Assembly (NCBI GenBank): GCA_016630955.3
Contig: CM050001.1
Coordinates: 558,001-622,000, forward strand
Origin: Didymella arachidicola
Taxonomy: Eukaryota; Ascomycota; Dothideomycetes; Pleosporales; Didymellaceae
Direction: 5' to 3'
DNA: 64,000 nt
The notes beneath the pieces were generated by a model. The model made no database searches. It saw only the letters and a list, made by a program, of their open reading frames with translations, and was not told where the DNA came from. Shown piece after piece: positions 21,750 through 33,458 of the stretch (the first letter of the stretch is position 1; each line of letters starts with the position of its first letter). Made by a program: the position numbers and the translations under genes.

Positions 21750-23620
21750 ATGCCCTCGCAACGCCCGATACGCATTGCAGGTAGGCCCAACACAGCCAAC
21801 ACACATACAATTGATGCCGACGACGCGCAGGATGCTCGGGCTCAACGACCGACCGCCGCAATGCCATGGCGTTGCTGGCCGCCAACCATGCAAATGACCC
21901 GGTCGACGTGCTCGTGGGCGACTGGATGAGCGAAGCCAACATGACGGCGCGCGCCAACGTCAAGCTGACGGGCCAGGACGCCTACGAGCCGACGTTCCTC
22001 GAAGCCTTCGAGCCTGCCCTGCCTCACATCGCCCGCCACGGCATCAAGGTCGCTGTCAACGCCGGTGCGTCTGACACGCAGAAGCTGCACCACGTCGTCA
22101 CGGCGCTGGTCGCCTCCAAGGGCTTGGCGCTGCGCGTCGCCTGGATCTCGGGCGATGAGGTGCTCCCTCAGCTGCGAGCGGCGCAGGAGAGCGGTGCGTC
22201 GGTGTTTGAGAATATCTGCACCGGGCAGCGGCTGCATGAGTGGCAGTTCGAGCCCATAGCCGCGCAGGCGTATCTGGGCGGACTGGGCATTGCCAAGGCA
22301 TTTGAACGCGGCGCGGACGTTGTGCTTTGCGGGCGCGTGTCGGATGCGAGTCCGCTCATCGGTGCAGCGGTCTGGTGGCACGGGTGGCAGCGGTCGGACC
22401 TCGACAAGCTCGCGAATGCCTTCGTAGCCGGGCACCTGTCTGAGTGCTCGTCGTACAGCACGGGCGGCAACTACACAGGCTTCAAGGACCTGGAGTGCCT
22501 GGGCTGGGGCAACATTGGGTACCCCATCGTTGAGATTGCCGAGTCTGGCGATGTCATAGTCACGAAGAACTTGGGCTCTGGTGGCGAGGTGTCAGTCAAT
22601 ACCCTCACGTCGCAGTTCCTGTACGAGATTCAGGGCCCGTGGTACTTCAACTCGGACGTCACTGCAGTCCTAGACAACGTCTCGTTCGAGTACGTGGCTG
22701 ACAATCGCGTCGCCCTGCGCGGTGTCAAAGGCGCGCTTCCGCCTCCCACAACCAAGGTTGGCATCACGGCGAAGCCCACCTACCAAGCTGAGATGCACTG
22801 GTTCGTGACCGGCCTGGATATCCCTGCCAAAGCACGCATGATGGAGCAACTCATCCGCGCGCAGATGGGCACTCACGCTGACACGTTTACGCATCTGGCC
22901 TTTCAAGTCCTCGGCCACGGTGCAGAGAATCCCACCACACAAAACGCTGCCACGGTCGACTTCCGCGTCATTGCTCAGGCACGTACATCCGACGACCTTG
23001 CCCCAGCAAAGTTCGTTCGGCCCTGTATCGATCCCATCATGTGCGCCTACCCGGGCGCAACTCCGCATCTCGACCTTCGCCAAGCCTTCCCAAAGGAAGT
23101 CTTCGAGTACTATGTAACGCTCCTTCCACAGAGCGCGATCGAGCACAAGGTCCACCTAGCAACGGGAGAGACCGTTGATATCTCACCACCGGCAGAAACA
23201 AAAGTCTGGCCGAAACAGCAGCCGACACAGGATACAACATCCAGCTCAAGAGACCTCAAAAGCTTCGGTGCGACTGTCCGCGCACCTCTCGGCACGATTG
23301 TTCACGCACGTTCGGGCGACAAGGGCTCAGATTGCAATATAGGCTTCTGGGTGCGTCACCACGACGAATACGCCTGGCTGCAATCTTTGCTGTCAACACA
23401 GTGCATGCAGAGCCTGCTGGCCGATGAGTACAATGGTAAGAAGATTGAGCGGTGCGAGTTTCCAGGCCTAAAAGCTGTCCACTTCTTGTTGAAAGACCAT
23501 CTAGATCGGGGCGTGAGCTGCACCACGAGCGTCGACTTTCTGGGCAAGAACTGCGCTGAATTTTTGAGAGCGAGGGTCGTAGATATTCCTTTGAGGTTCT
23601 TGGCGAGAGGGAGGATCTGA
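21750..23620 (+). CDS. AtuA-family protein (DUF1446), acyclic terpene utilisation-like
   Basis: Two exons, 21750..21780 and 21831..23620, are joined across a 50-bp intron to give 606 aa. The short first exon supplies MPSQRPIRIA, and the junction creates GCSGSTTDRR, matching the family's N-terminal motif; without it the protein would begin too late. The AtuA domain covers about residues 5-470, with VLVGDWMSEANMT, VCGGRVSDASP-like and GNYTGF segments. A C-terminal AtuA-like ferredoxin-fold domain starts near residue 490 with VHARSGDKGSDCNIGF. In Pseudomonas the atu locus degrades citronellol and geraniol by a carboxylase pathway; fungal members are uncharacterised and this gene stands alone. 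No signal peptide is present. Confidence 0.9.
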
Positions 23621-24625
23621 TTCATATGTCTCCGCGATCGCTCTGCGGTTTTTGGTACGTCGGGGTCTATCTTGTCAGCCAGCCCGCCCCTACTCGAAAC
23701 CATCAGGTGTCTACGGCAGCTATCAGCCAAGATCTCTGCCGTCTGCAAGTCGACCATATCGTGCCAGCCATCTTGCTCAGCTTAATCGATGCGAGCAATA
23801 CACTACCAGATGCTCCCGCGTTCGCTCTTCTCTTCAGAAAGGACTGCGTATGCTTTCAAGCATTTACTCGATGCCATCAGGTGTATCAACAGCGCCTATC
23901 AATCCTATAAGCCATCTGATCATGAGTTCTGTCTCCCAGCCATCTTTTGCTGCTTACTCGATGCAAAATTGTCAACGCGCTCGAACCGTGGAGATGCTCT
24001 GCAGGTGCACTGCATGAGGCATCGACCCCGGCCCCGAATCTCGGAGCCTCCCGCGGCTATTCTCTCATTGGCTCCAATAACGTCCTTATCAGTAATCTCG
24101 ACGTTTACCTCACCAAAACTACCAGCCTTACAACCTCAGGCTCGCTCCACGCCCTTACTGAGCCAGAGTCAAGCAGCCCTCGAACTGCGGAGAGCAAATC
24201 ATCACCGTGTGCCTGTGGGGCACACTGCTCAATTGCTCCGCAAACCCACGACCCCGCCGCCGCCCACCAGCCCTGGTCTACTGTGGTAAGCTTATCGTTC
24301 CACGCAAGACGACCGGCAGGCAACCAACCACGCCCGTGTCATGCTTGTGTGAACTACCCAAGATCTTGTGCATCATTTCTTTTCTGGTCTGGGGCCTGAA
24401 CATGCATATCTTGAACTCAATCTTGTGCTATCTGCAACCAATGAGCACCGTGTAAATCATGTTGTACATGGCATCGATGAGATGTCGCGATAGCAGCTGC
24501 CAAAGTTTGCTGAGATGAGTTGAACACGGCGTGGATCGCCACAGGTATATGTACCATGGGCTCCGTCGATCTGGGACAACGTTGACCTCAACGGCTTCAC
24601 GCGACATCCACCTGCATCTATCAAC
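23621..24625. other. intergenic; degenerate direct duplication
   Basis: About 1 kb with no gene. Segments starting near 23699 and 23873 share CCATCAGGTGT at the same distance (about 65 bp) before a shared CAGCCATCTT...GCT.A.TCGATGC block. This implies a degenerate 100-bp direct duplication with a period of about 174 bp. The right end should contain the DUR3 promoter; a CCAAT sequence is at about 24438. Confidence 0.45.
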
Positions 24626-26872
24626 ATGGCAGGCGGCCCCGCTCCTACAGGTCCTTCAGCCTCGCCTCTGGGCCAGGGCTGGGGTTATGGGATTGTACTC
24701 GGTATTGGATTCTTGTTCGCACTTGGCATGGTAGGTCACACTTGATGGTATTATAATGTTTTGATTCTGACTGCTGAAGATCTTCACTACGTGGGTGCTG
24801 AGACGGTACAACAATGAGCTGCAAACTTCGGAAATGTTCTCGACTGCGGGTCGAACGGTCAAGTCTGGTCTTGTCGCTAGCGCTGTCGTCTCTTCTTGGA
24901 CTTGGGCCGCGACCCTGCTGCAGTCCAGCAGTGTGGCTTTCCGCTATGGTACTTACTTTCTTGCCATCAATTGGCGTTCATTGCGTACTGACGTTCTCAG
25001 GTGTTTCTGGCCCGCTGTGGTATGCTGCTGGTGCGACCGTACAGATTTTGCTTTTCGCGACTGTCGCAATTGAGTTGAAGAGGAGAGCACCGAATGCTCA
25101 TGTAAGCGCCAGATACAGCCTGATGAGTATCCGCACTGACAAGCCGTCAGACCTTCCTAGAGGCAGTTCGTGCCCGTTATGGCACTATCACCCATTTTGT
25201 GTACATCACATTCGGTCTCTTTACAAACATCCTCGTCACGGCCATGCTGTTGACTGGAGGCTCGGCTGTTGTAACGTCCCTGACAGGAGTCCCTACGGCT
25301 GCTGCTTGTTTTCTGCTTCCGCTCGGTGTCGTCATCTACACGATGTTTGGTGGCATCAAGGCCACCTTCTTGACAGACTACGTCCACACTGTCATTCTTC
25401 TAGTCATCATCCTGATCTTCGCGTTCACTACTTACGCCACCGGTGACAGGCTGGGCTCGCCAAGGGCTGTGTATGATGCTTTGCAGGTTCTTTCCTCCCA
25501 CGCTCCTGTGGAAGGCAATGCTGGTGGCAGCTACCTCACAATGAGGAGCAAGGAAGGCGCCATCTTCTTCGTCATCAACATCATCGGCAACTTCGGTACT
25601 GTCTTCATGGACAACGGATACTACAACAAGGCCATCGCGGCTAGTCCTGTTCACGCCCTTCCTGGATACATCATTGGAGGCCTCTCCTGGTTCGCCATTC
25701 CCTGGCTGTGTGCGACGACAATGGGTCTTGCGGCGCTCGCCCTCCAAAGCACCCCTTACTTCCCTACTTACCCAGAGCTCATGTCTGAGGCAGACATCAG
25801 CGCCGGATTGACCTTGCCGTACGCAGCAACCGCCATTCTCGGATCCGGAGGCGCTGTCGCAACGCTCCTAATCGTCTTCATGGCTGTGACGTCTGCTTTC
25901 TCCGCTCAACTCATCGCCGTTTCCTCGATCCTTACCTACGATATCTACAACACGTACATCAATCCGAACGCGAGTGGTAAGCGCCTCGTCTGGACATCGC
26001 ACACCTGTGTCGCAGGCTTTGGACTTGTAATGGCTGCTTTCTCCACCGGTCTGCACTACGCTGGCATCAGTATGGGGTACCTGTACCTTTTGATGGGTGT
26101 CATCATCTCTTCTGCCGTACTCCCCGCAACGCTCACGTTGATGTGGGCCGGTCAGAACCGCTGGGCCGCCACGCTTTCGCCGCCCCTAGGATTGTGCTGC
26201 AGCATCATCGCATGGCTCGTAACGACCTCCAAGCTGAACAATGGCGTCATCAACGTGGAGACCTCGGGCGCCAACAACCCCATGCTCGCAGGCAACGTCG
26301 TCGCGCTCCTCTCGCCGATCATCTTCATCCCCGTGCTGACCCTCATCTTCGGCGTCGACAAGTACGACTGGCAATCCATGAAGAACATTCGCCTCATCGA
26401 CGACTCCGACGTCGCTGCCGCCGCACATCTCGACCCCGAAGCCCTTGTCGGCCGCCACGTCGCGCTCTCCCCCGAGGCCGAAGCCGCTGAACAAGCCAAG
26501 CTCTTCCGCGCAAGTAAGATTGCCAAGATCACCACCGCGACGATGACTCTAATCCTGCTTGTCCTTTGGCCCATGCCGCTCTACGGCACGGGCTACATCT
26601 TCTCTCCGTCTTTCTTTGCAGGCTGGGTCGTTGTCGGGATCATCTGGCTCTTGTGCAGTACGCTTGCGGTCGGCGTGTATCCCCTCTGGGAGGGCAGGAT
26701 GAGCCTGAAGAGGAATTTCGGTGGCATATGGCGTGAACTCACCGGTAAGGGGCCGAAGAGGAGGGGTGAGCATGTTGAGGTTGTTGAGGGCGAGCAGATG
26801 GCTGGCTCGGGTGCCGATACGCCCAAGGAGGCGGCTATGATCGCAGATGAGAAGGGTGGTGAGATCAAGTAG
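24626..26872 (+). CDS. DUR3-type urea/polyamine transporter (sodium:solute symporter family)
   Basis: Four exons, 24626..24730, 24780..24948, 25001..25101 and 25151..26872, join in phase across introns of about 50 bp to give 698 aa. Yeast Dur3 is 735 aa. Exon 2 carries the conserved SSWTWAATLLQSS segment, exon 3 GVSGPLWYAAGA and IELKRRAPNAH, and exon 4 the remaining membrane segments including MFGGIKATFLTDY. About fifteen membrane segments are expected, with a long cytosolic loop near residues 500-545 and a charged C-terminal tail. Fungal DUR3 proteins are plasma-membrane proton symporters for urea and often polyamines, usually under nitrogen control; paralogues can differ in substrate. It is intact and ends 315 bp before a MITE. 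Confidence 0.93.
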
Positions 26873-28116
26873 TGCGAGATGGCTAGTGTGGGGGTGTGAT
26901 TGGATTTGAGATGATGAGATACCACGGCGTTTTGTCGTACTTTACGGCCTGCTTGAAAATTTTGAGCTCGTTACTCACTGAGCATGTTGTCTGTGTTTTT
27001 TTCGTTCCCTTACATGTCGGGTCAGTCAAGACTTATAGCGGCGCCTCACCTCGAGCTGCGCGTTGCAGGTTAAGCTTTGGATAACGACGCCTAGTAGGTC
27101 AAGTCGTAGTAGACGATTCTACACCAGAGTTGACCTTGATGTTGTGTTGTAGTCTGAGTTCGCCGCATCCTAACTATCTGCATGTACTGTGGTGTAAGGC
27201 GTAAGTAGTGTAGGCGGGTCGCGGAGTGGTGGATGACTACAGCCAGCGTGTTAAAACTTTTACTGGCTTAGATAGGGCTAACAAAGTTAGTCAGCACCTG
27301 TAGCTGCTGCTATTAGATACAATCGCTTGTAGAGCCTGCTGCATTCTTGGTCCGCACCCCTGGCCTCCGCGACCCACCCAGACTACTTACGCCTGACACC
27401 ACAGTACTGAGGTAGCTTTTGAAAATCTTCCCCCTTAACGTGAGACAACAGCAAGTAGACCCACCCCCAACTTTCCCAACGTGGCAGGTGCTGGACTCCC
27501 GTCGATGTCTGTACTACCGGTGGCTCCAGCTAGGCACTTCGCTTTCTCGCTCTCGCTCTCGCATTAGAGAGCCTCGATGCGGGGCGCGGAAGCGGTCGTC
27601 CATCAACCGTAGGCGAGAGGCCGATGGCTTCTCCGCTGGCAGTAGTGTCGAGCAAAACTGACCAGCTGCGCAATCTTCCTGGTCTGTCTTATGTGTCGAA
27701 CGCAGATGAAGGAAGCTGTCTGGCGCACGGCAAACTGCCCCATCTGGTAAGTCTCGACTGCTGTTGGTTTGTGCCCTAGGGCTGAGGCGGGAGACTGCAA
27801 AGCAGGTGGGTAGATGGTCTGTGAGGCTGCGGGTTCTGTATCGCATGCCACCGGTGTAGAGTGGACATGTAGCTCCTACTTTCTCAGAAACCTTGGCTTC
27901 CTCTGGGGAAAAGGTGCAGCACGTGATCAGTACGCTAAGAGTGCACGTGGAAGTCGTGGTTAGCGTGAGGCGAGTAAGCGCAGTGACCGTTACGTGCTGG
28001 CGCTAGTGGCTCTCCACAGCCAGCACCACCCTCGACGCAAAAAATGAGATAGCTCAACAACCAGTAGGCCGATCGACTTCAGATTTTGACAGAACGATGC
28101 AGGAGAGCAAAAAGAA
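26873..28116. other. intergenic, contains a MITE
   Basis: About 1.2 kb between DUR3 and the tRNA gene. Apart from the MITE at 27187-27404 nothing was recognised. A short run of CTCGCT/CTCGC units occurs near 27543-27560. Confidence 0.5.
27187..27404. mobile_element. MITE, 218 bp, TA target duplication (copy 1)
   Basis: The ends are imperfect inverted repeats of about 40 bp. The left starts CTGTGGTGTAAGGCGTAAGT and the reverse complement of the right starts CTGTGGTGTCAGGCGTAAGT, both running on through a GGGTCGCGGAG block. TA flanks each side (27185-27186 and 27405-27406). The interior is non-coding. A second element with the same size and closely related ends lies at 40522-40740. The TA duplication suggests mobilisation by a Tc1/mariner-type transposase, but the ends differ from those of the pogo element in this window. 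Confidence 0.85.
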
Positions 28117-28189
28117 AGCCTAACGAGGGGCTCGAACCCTCAACCTTGAGATTAAGAGTCTCACGCGCTACCGATTGTGCCAGCCAGGC
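28117..28189 (-). tRNA. tRNA-Lys (anticodon CTT)
   Basis: A 73-nt intronless tRNA on the minus strand. The acceptor stem GCCTGGC/GTTAGGC pairs with two G-U pairs. The anticodon stem TGAGA/TCTCA encloses the loop CTCTTAA, giving anticodon CTT for lysine codon AAG. The T stem GAGGG/CCCTC encloses TTCGAGC. The D arm contains the GG-T-A loop and one mismatch. The internal control boxes A and B are therefore present. AAG is the dominant lysine codon in most filamentous ascomycetes. Confidence 0.93.
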
Positions 28190-29367
28190 TTGTTGACTCT
28201 GTTTCGATGAAGGTAGTGCTTCTAATCTGTTTATATTCTCAGTATGAGACTGCTGACTGCAGCTCGAGCCACTGCAAACCGGATGGTGCTGCGAATTGAC
28301 CGCGCGCTCGATTATGGACTTCGACAATGGTGGCTGTTCTTTTTTCGCTTGGTAGGGAAGCCGAAGTGGGGAGCAGCAGCGAGCGTAATTGGCGTGGCGT
28401 AGCGAAGACACTGTGCATGGCCGTTGGTCGATCTGACTCCGCATCTGCGGCAAAGCCAGCAGGATCAGTACCATTAGGTAGTAGGTAGTGTCGCAAGCAA
28501 TGAAACGAATGCTGAACGTAGATGTGAACGAGGCCACGGGGAGCTGGAGGGCATGACATCACCAGCACGAACGCAGAGCACCGACAACTTATTAGCGAGC
28601 TTCCACTTCTTGGTGCATCGCAGAAACCTACAAAAGTTCCGGTAGTATGGCGTGTCTGGCAATCACTTTGGGCGAGATCCTTGACGATGCCGAGTAAGCA
28701 CCGCGCTCAGTACGGTGAGCTGATACTGCCGCTTTTCGTGTAGAGACTCCATACGACAGAGGGGACAAGGCTTCGCGGAAGCTGGTGTTTTCAGACTTGA
28801 ATGCTAACGCAAGTCTGTGTATTACCCATTGAGCCATCTGCTGCGCTGGTCTCCTCGAGCTTTTATCCTCTTTCAATCTCAGTCGTACTTGGTACGGTGG
28901 TGCTTACCCAGATGATCCTGACTACAGCATTCCGTCTACGGCTGATTGAATGCTTACAATTGTACAATTAGGCCACATTGCGAAGTGCGCGAATTTTAAA
29001 TCGCTGGAGCCGACGCTCTTCGAGATTGCAAATGCGGGCAATGCGGTCTGCGTTCTTAGGGCTGTGAGCAGGGATACAGAGCTGGGGAGGGAGCAGTACG
29101 CAAACGTCAACTGACGTTAGCCGACAGTAGACACTGTGGCTGTATGGTCCACCCAGCAATCTACTCAGTCTTATACAAGCATCAATGATACGATCGCAAC
29201 CAAAATGAAAGACAAGACAAGTGGAGCTTTCAACCATTCCTTCGCTTTCAGTACACGTGATGCTGCTGGCCTTCTCACTGTACGCATGTCTCGATAATCT
29301 AGCTCAGTGGGACATGTGCTCAGCCCTAGTCCTTCCTATAGACTTGTGATTTCCATTGAGTTGTCAT
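28190..29367. other. intergenic, no gene recognised
   Basis: About 1.2 kb between the tRNA and the GPI-protein gene. No supported coding region or repeat was seen. Confidence 0.45.
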
Positions 29368-30027
29368 TTATAACGCGAATATCGGCAAAGCTACTGCAAG
29401 CAGCCACCCAGTAGCACCGTGAGCTCGAGAATCTACACCTCCAGTGGACTCAGGCGGTGACGTTGGGGCGGTTGAGCTTCCAGTGGTGATGTTCGAGGAA
29501 CGTGTCGAGGCATGCGTAGATGGCAGTACCGGAGGTGTTGAGACGGAGGTCAAGGTCTCGATTGAGATGGATGTCAATGTCGAAGTCCGAATAGACGTTG
29601 TCGTGGAGGGAAGAGGGTCGTCGTCCGTGTCGATCAAGGTCGACTTTGACGTCGAGCTCAGGGTTGAGGTGACATCTGCTGTGATAGTAGAGGCAAGGCC
29701 GCCGATGGTTGTGCTGATAGAGCTGAAGTAGGAAGTGATAGATCCTCCGGGAAGAAGATTGATCCCTCCAGGACCTTGGCATTCCGATGCATTCGAATCG
29801 TCTTCGCAGCATATTGGTAGTCCATTTGTACCCACTCCTCCACAGTATGTGCCGGGTCGACACCCTACTTCTTCAGCTGGGCAACACGTATATGAGTTGG
29901 GAATGCAAAAGCGCCCGCAGTACTCGAGGCCTTGGCCGCAGAATTGTTGCCGCACGAATACAGGAGCATCGCTGGCACCGGTGAGGGACGCCATTAGCAT
30001 AGGCAGGATGAGAGCGACTTTGAGCAT
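29368..30027 (-). CDS. secreted Cys-rich, Ser/Thr-rich GPI-anchored protein
   Basis: A single exon of 219 aa from the ATG at 30027. Residues 1-19 form a signal peptide (LILPMLMASLTGASD). Residues about 28-85 form a compact Cys-rich module with CGQGLEYCGRFC, a TCC, a YCGG and an ICC. A Ser/Thr-rich stalk of about 110 residues follows, typical of heavily O-mannosylated wall proteins. The C-terminus is a hydrophobic tail (WLLAVALPIFAL) preceded by small residues, as expected for GPI addition. Proteins of this layout sit on the plasma membrane or wall of filamentous ascomycetes and are mostly uncharacterised. Whether the Cys module binds carbohydrate is unknown. Confidence 0.82.
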   Translation of the reverse strand: MLKVALILPMLMASLTGASDAPVFVRQQFCGQGLEYCGRFCIPNSYTCCPAEEVGCRPGTYCGGVGTNGLPICCEDDSNASECQGPGGINLLPGGSITSYFSSISTTIGGLASTITADVTSTLSSTSKSTLIDTDDDPLPSTTTSIRTSTLTSISIETLTSVSTPPVLPSTHASTRSSNITTGSSTAPTSPPESTGGVDSRAHGATGWLLAVALPIFAL

Positions 30028-32231
30028 GGTGGATATCGTGGTGCTTTCCGGGATAGCTGGAGAACTGGTGTTGACCTGCTGTAAGTCGAATGACCGGTAA
30101 TTCTACGTGAGGTGGTGTATCACCGAACATAAATATGACCTCGGCGCCGCATCACGAAACGTGGCGATGCTGCCCTACACCAATGGACACCGATCAGGAT
30201 GCACTAGCAATAAGTCAGGGCCATGCATGCAGCCACAACAGCACTCAGCTCGTGTAAGCAGGCTGAACTCAGCCTCCACTGGGAAACAGCTCAATACTCC
30301 CTCGTCTCAACATCTGCCAAGGAGCTCATGAAGTGTTAGCGATGATTCTGGCAGCTTGAGCGAGTCCATGTTGTGGTAGAAACATTACCACAGGACTAAT
30401 GGGAACTCCCCAAAGCATCCTCTTTGCGGAGCATTTTCGAAATCGTGCTTTTTGGTTAGGCTGCATTGCGGGGTCAGGGTCAGCCACCGCCTAGGAAAAG
30501 CGAGAACAATAAACTCTTTGCTCTTTGCGGTCTTGGTGACACATCGCTACGTGGAGCCGAGCCTTCAATTGTAAGCTCTGCAGATGGCTTGCATCTGATC
30601 TTCAGGTGTTGTGACCAATTAGCGCCTGCTCCTGCGCGATTCTATTTTAGTTGGCGAGGATCATGCTCGGCATACAGCGGACACTGCCGCAAGTTCCGCG
30701 AGTGGCGGTGTCTGGTCGCAAAGAGGGAATGTACAGTGTCAACAAGGCTCGAAGGTTTGACTGAGTAATGATGCTGTTGGCGGTCGCGCGTGGAGTCGTG
30801 GACCAGCGAGAATTGCCCCCAAACGGCCATCACGCACGGGCCACCCAGACATCCTCTTTCCGCCAACGTCCTGCTTTCTACCAAGGACTTGTGCTGGAAG
30901 CGCTCTCCAAACAGAGCCTTTCACTCATGCACCTAATAAACCTCGTCTTGGCCATAAGTGGCGACTTTGCTCACAGGAAGTGGGTCTTCTAATCGAACCC
31001 GATTCAAACGCTCCTTCCACAACTCAAAATCGGAGTGCCATATCAGCAGATCCCAGGAGCCAGCTCTCTAGCACGAAAGAGCTGGAATCTTTTGATTTGG
31101 AAGAATATGAATAGGTAGCAAGGTGCGCGACAGCAACGCGGGTCTGAAGCGGTGATTAGTCAGCAGTCGCGTATTCTCTATCGAGCCACGTTATACTCAC
31201 GCCTTCTGGGATCCAATCTTCACATATCACGTTTTCTCCTAGGGGATGATGCAGAAGAAAGAGCTTGTGTACCCTAAGGGCTATATGAACACAGTCGTTC
31301 AAACAAGGACGCGCTATCCTCGACGGTCAAATCCTCCTGCAACGCCGGCACCTCGTCCTGAATGAAACCTCTGTGTGTGATAAGGATGCTTCGGCAGAAG
31401 GAAAGTCAGGCCTCGGTATGCGGAGCAGCATTCTCCAATTCAAACATCATGAATGCTTGTGCATTAGCTGATATATGCCTCTTCAATAAGTTTAATGTGT
31501 CGTCAGGCTTCTTCAATCGTATACTTCGACATGTCAGGTCTTCTGATGTCGACGCCTCGCTTGAGTAGCTTCGGGAATTAGTCGTAGGAGTGGTTGTAGC
31601 GGAACTAGGCTCCTGCAAGCACTTCTTTTGGAGTCGACGCCTTGAACAAAGAAGCCAGAGCCTTTTACCGGCGTACCAGACGTCCTCTCGCTGAATATCG
31701 CGGCAAGGCCTCTGCACTATGTCTAATGCAGTATTGTGTCAGATTGTATAAGCAACCCTAGAGATATTGACGCGCTACTATGAATGCAAAGATAACGCTG
31801 ACATGCACATAACAAGTGCAGTGCCTGATATCTCTGATTTTAGTTTCTTGCGATGAAATTGCGGGATTTTCTTAGCTATCATTCTGCGTTTTCTGTTTTC
31901 AAGAGCCAGAGAGATCATTAATTAGGAGTGTCATCATAACGTATGGCGACATCTCATGCAGAAGCATCACTGTAAAGGCAAAGAGCTAGGGATCGACAGA
32001 CTTTCTGCATTACCGCGCGTTGACCATAGCGGCTGCGTTGGATTCGATGAATCATTCGGCTGTGTGGAGGAGACTCATAGAGCTTCCTCCAGATAACGAA
32101 TTCTGAGACCAAGCAGTTTAAGTGATCTTGTCTTAGCTCCATCTAACTAGATGCTTCAAACGCCAATCTCACCAGATGCTCGCGCAAAGCCGTCTTTCAC
32201 ACTGCACCAAACAATGCCACGGGCAATTCTT
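30028..32231. other. 2.2-kb gene-poor stretch
   Basis: No frame shows a domain, a signal peptide or a coherent exon chain. A minus-strand frame at 31406-31717 was examined and not accepted. The left end should contain the promoter of the GPI-anchored protein. Confidence 0.45.
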
Positions 32232-32859
32232 TCAAACTTGCGTACCAGTCCACTTGATATTATCAATCGCCACTCCAGCATTCACTTTTGCAGTACCCGC
32301 ATCTCCCGCACATTCGAAGTTAATCGTGACAGTGCCCCCAGAAGTACCCGTCGTGAAAGTCTCCTGCACAGAGCCAGACCCACCAGCAGACGCACGTCTT
32401 GTCCAGCTCTGCACTGTCATGCCACTGAATAAGCTCGTCTGTAGCGTGCACTGGATGGAAGGTGGTCTGCGTCCAGTCGAGCTGACGAGGTAGCTCCAGT
32501 CAAAGCTCAACGACTGAGGTGCGGTGAAAGAGAGATCTGAGATGGGTGTGACGATTGAACTTCCGGTGTTGTTGCTGTTTGACCAGCTGAGGAGACTACA
32601 AGATTGTTAAATCAGGATATCACCGCTTACAAGGAAAAGACGTACGCGAAGTGGGTGCCATCCGCTGCTGTGAAGCGCCATTGGTTGAGGTCGTCATTTG
32701 AAGCAATGCTCGCTGGACTGTCAGTGTCCAACCGGTGGTACCGGAGTCGAAAGAGCCATTTTCTACGACGTCGGTGGACGATTGTCTGCGCAGTGCATTG
32801 GGCGCAGCTAGGGCAGCAGCAGCAGGGCCGAGGAGGGCAAGTGCTGACGAGAGCTTCAC
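32232..32859 (-). pseudogene. secreted protein gene with lost start and frameshift
   Basis: Two exons can be recognised, complement(32232..32595, 32646..32859), with a 50-bp intron (GTACGT...TTGTAG). The N-terminus is a signal peptide, KLSSALALLGPAAAALAAP, but the codon where ATG is expected (32857-32859) is GTG and no upstream ATG is in frame. The mature part begins VVENGSFDSGTTGWTL, the opening typical of a beta-sandwich carbohydrate-binding (CBM4/9, CenC-like) module. Just after this the coding sense moves to another frame (SPASIASNDDLNQWRF) and only that frame splices correctly into exon 2. Summed exon length is 578, one short of a multiple of three, consistent with a 1-bp deletion. A sequencing error is the main alternative. 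Confidence 0.65.
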
Positions 32860-33458
32860 GGTGTTGTGTGTGATATCTGTTGAACTTGAATACAACCTAA
32901 AAGTGCGGTGAAAAATCACTGTGGCGGTGTTTTTAACACTGCGCTGGTACTTCAGTGTTTGTTATGCAAGGGCAGGACAAATCAAGACGTTGAGTTCAGT
33001 CTCTCTGCGTAGAGGACCACCACATAGACAACGGAAGTGACAGTACTGATTGGTTCAGACATGCTGAGAATCTTAAAGTTTAGGCAAACCGAGGAATAAT
33101 TAAGAATGGACGTCGTTGGAGCCTGGGAGTGTGTATGTCTCTTCAGAAAATGCAACTGTATAGGTTTCGTCATCTGCTTCGAATAAGTATCGGTAGACTG
33201 GTGACATTCCAATGAGGCACTGTAGAGACTCATCAGAGATCGATATTCATCTCAGGATGATTGCTCTTGCTCTTCTGCTGCACAGCACTGTCGGAGCCAG
33301 CGAGCATCGCCACGCGACCTTGCAAGTCTGCCCTCTCTTGATTGGTGGAACAACCTTAGCTCCGAATGAAGTAAGAGGCTCCATCTAATGCACGCAAGAA
33401 CTCAACATACGTCGAGAGTTGATGACACTTCCATTGCGTATTCTCGTCCATTCTTAAT
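32860..33458. promoter_or_regulatory. divergent spacer between broken secreted gene and GH43
   Basis: About 600 bp separates two divergent 5' ends, so it probably carries both promoters. No specific operator was recognised. Confidence 0.35.

Noticed and set aside
31406..31717. 103-aa minus-strand frame
   Set aside because: No signal, domain or homologous pattern; the start is uncertain and no neighbouring exon could be joined.
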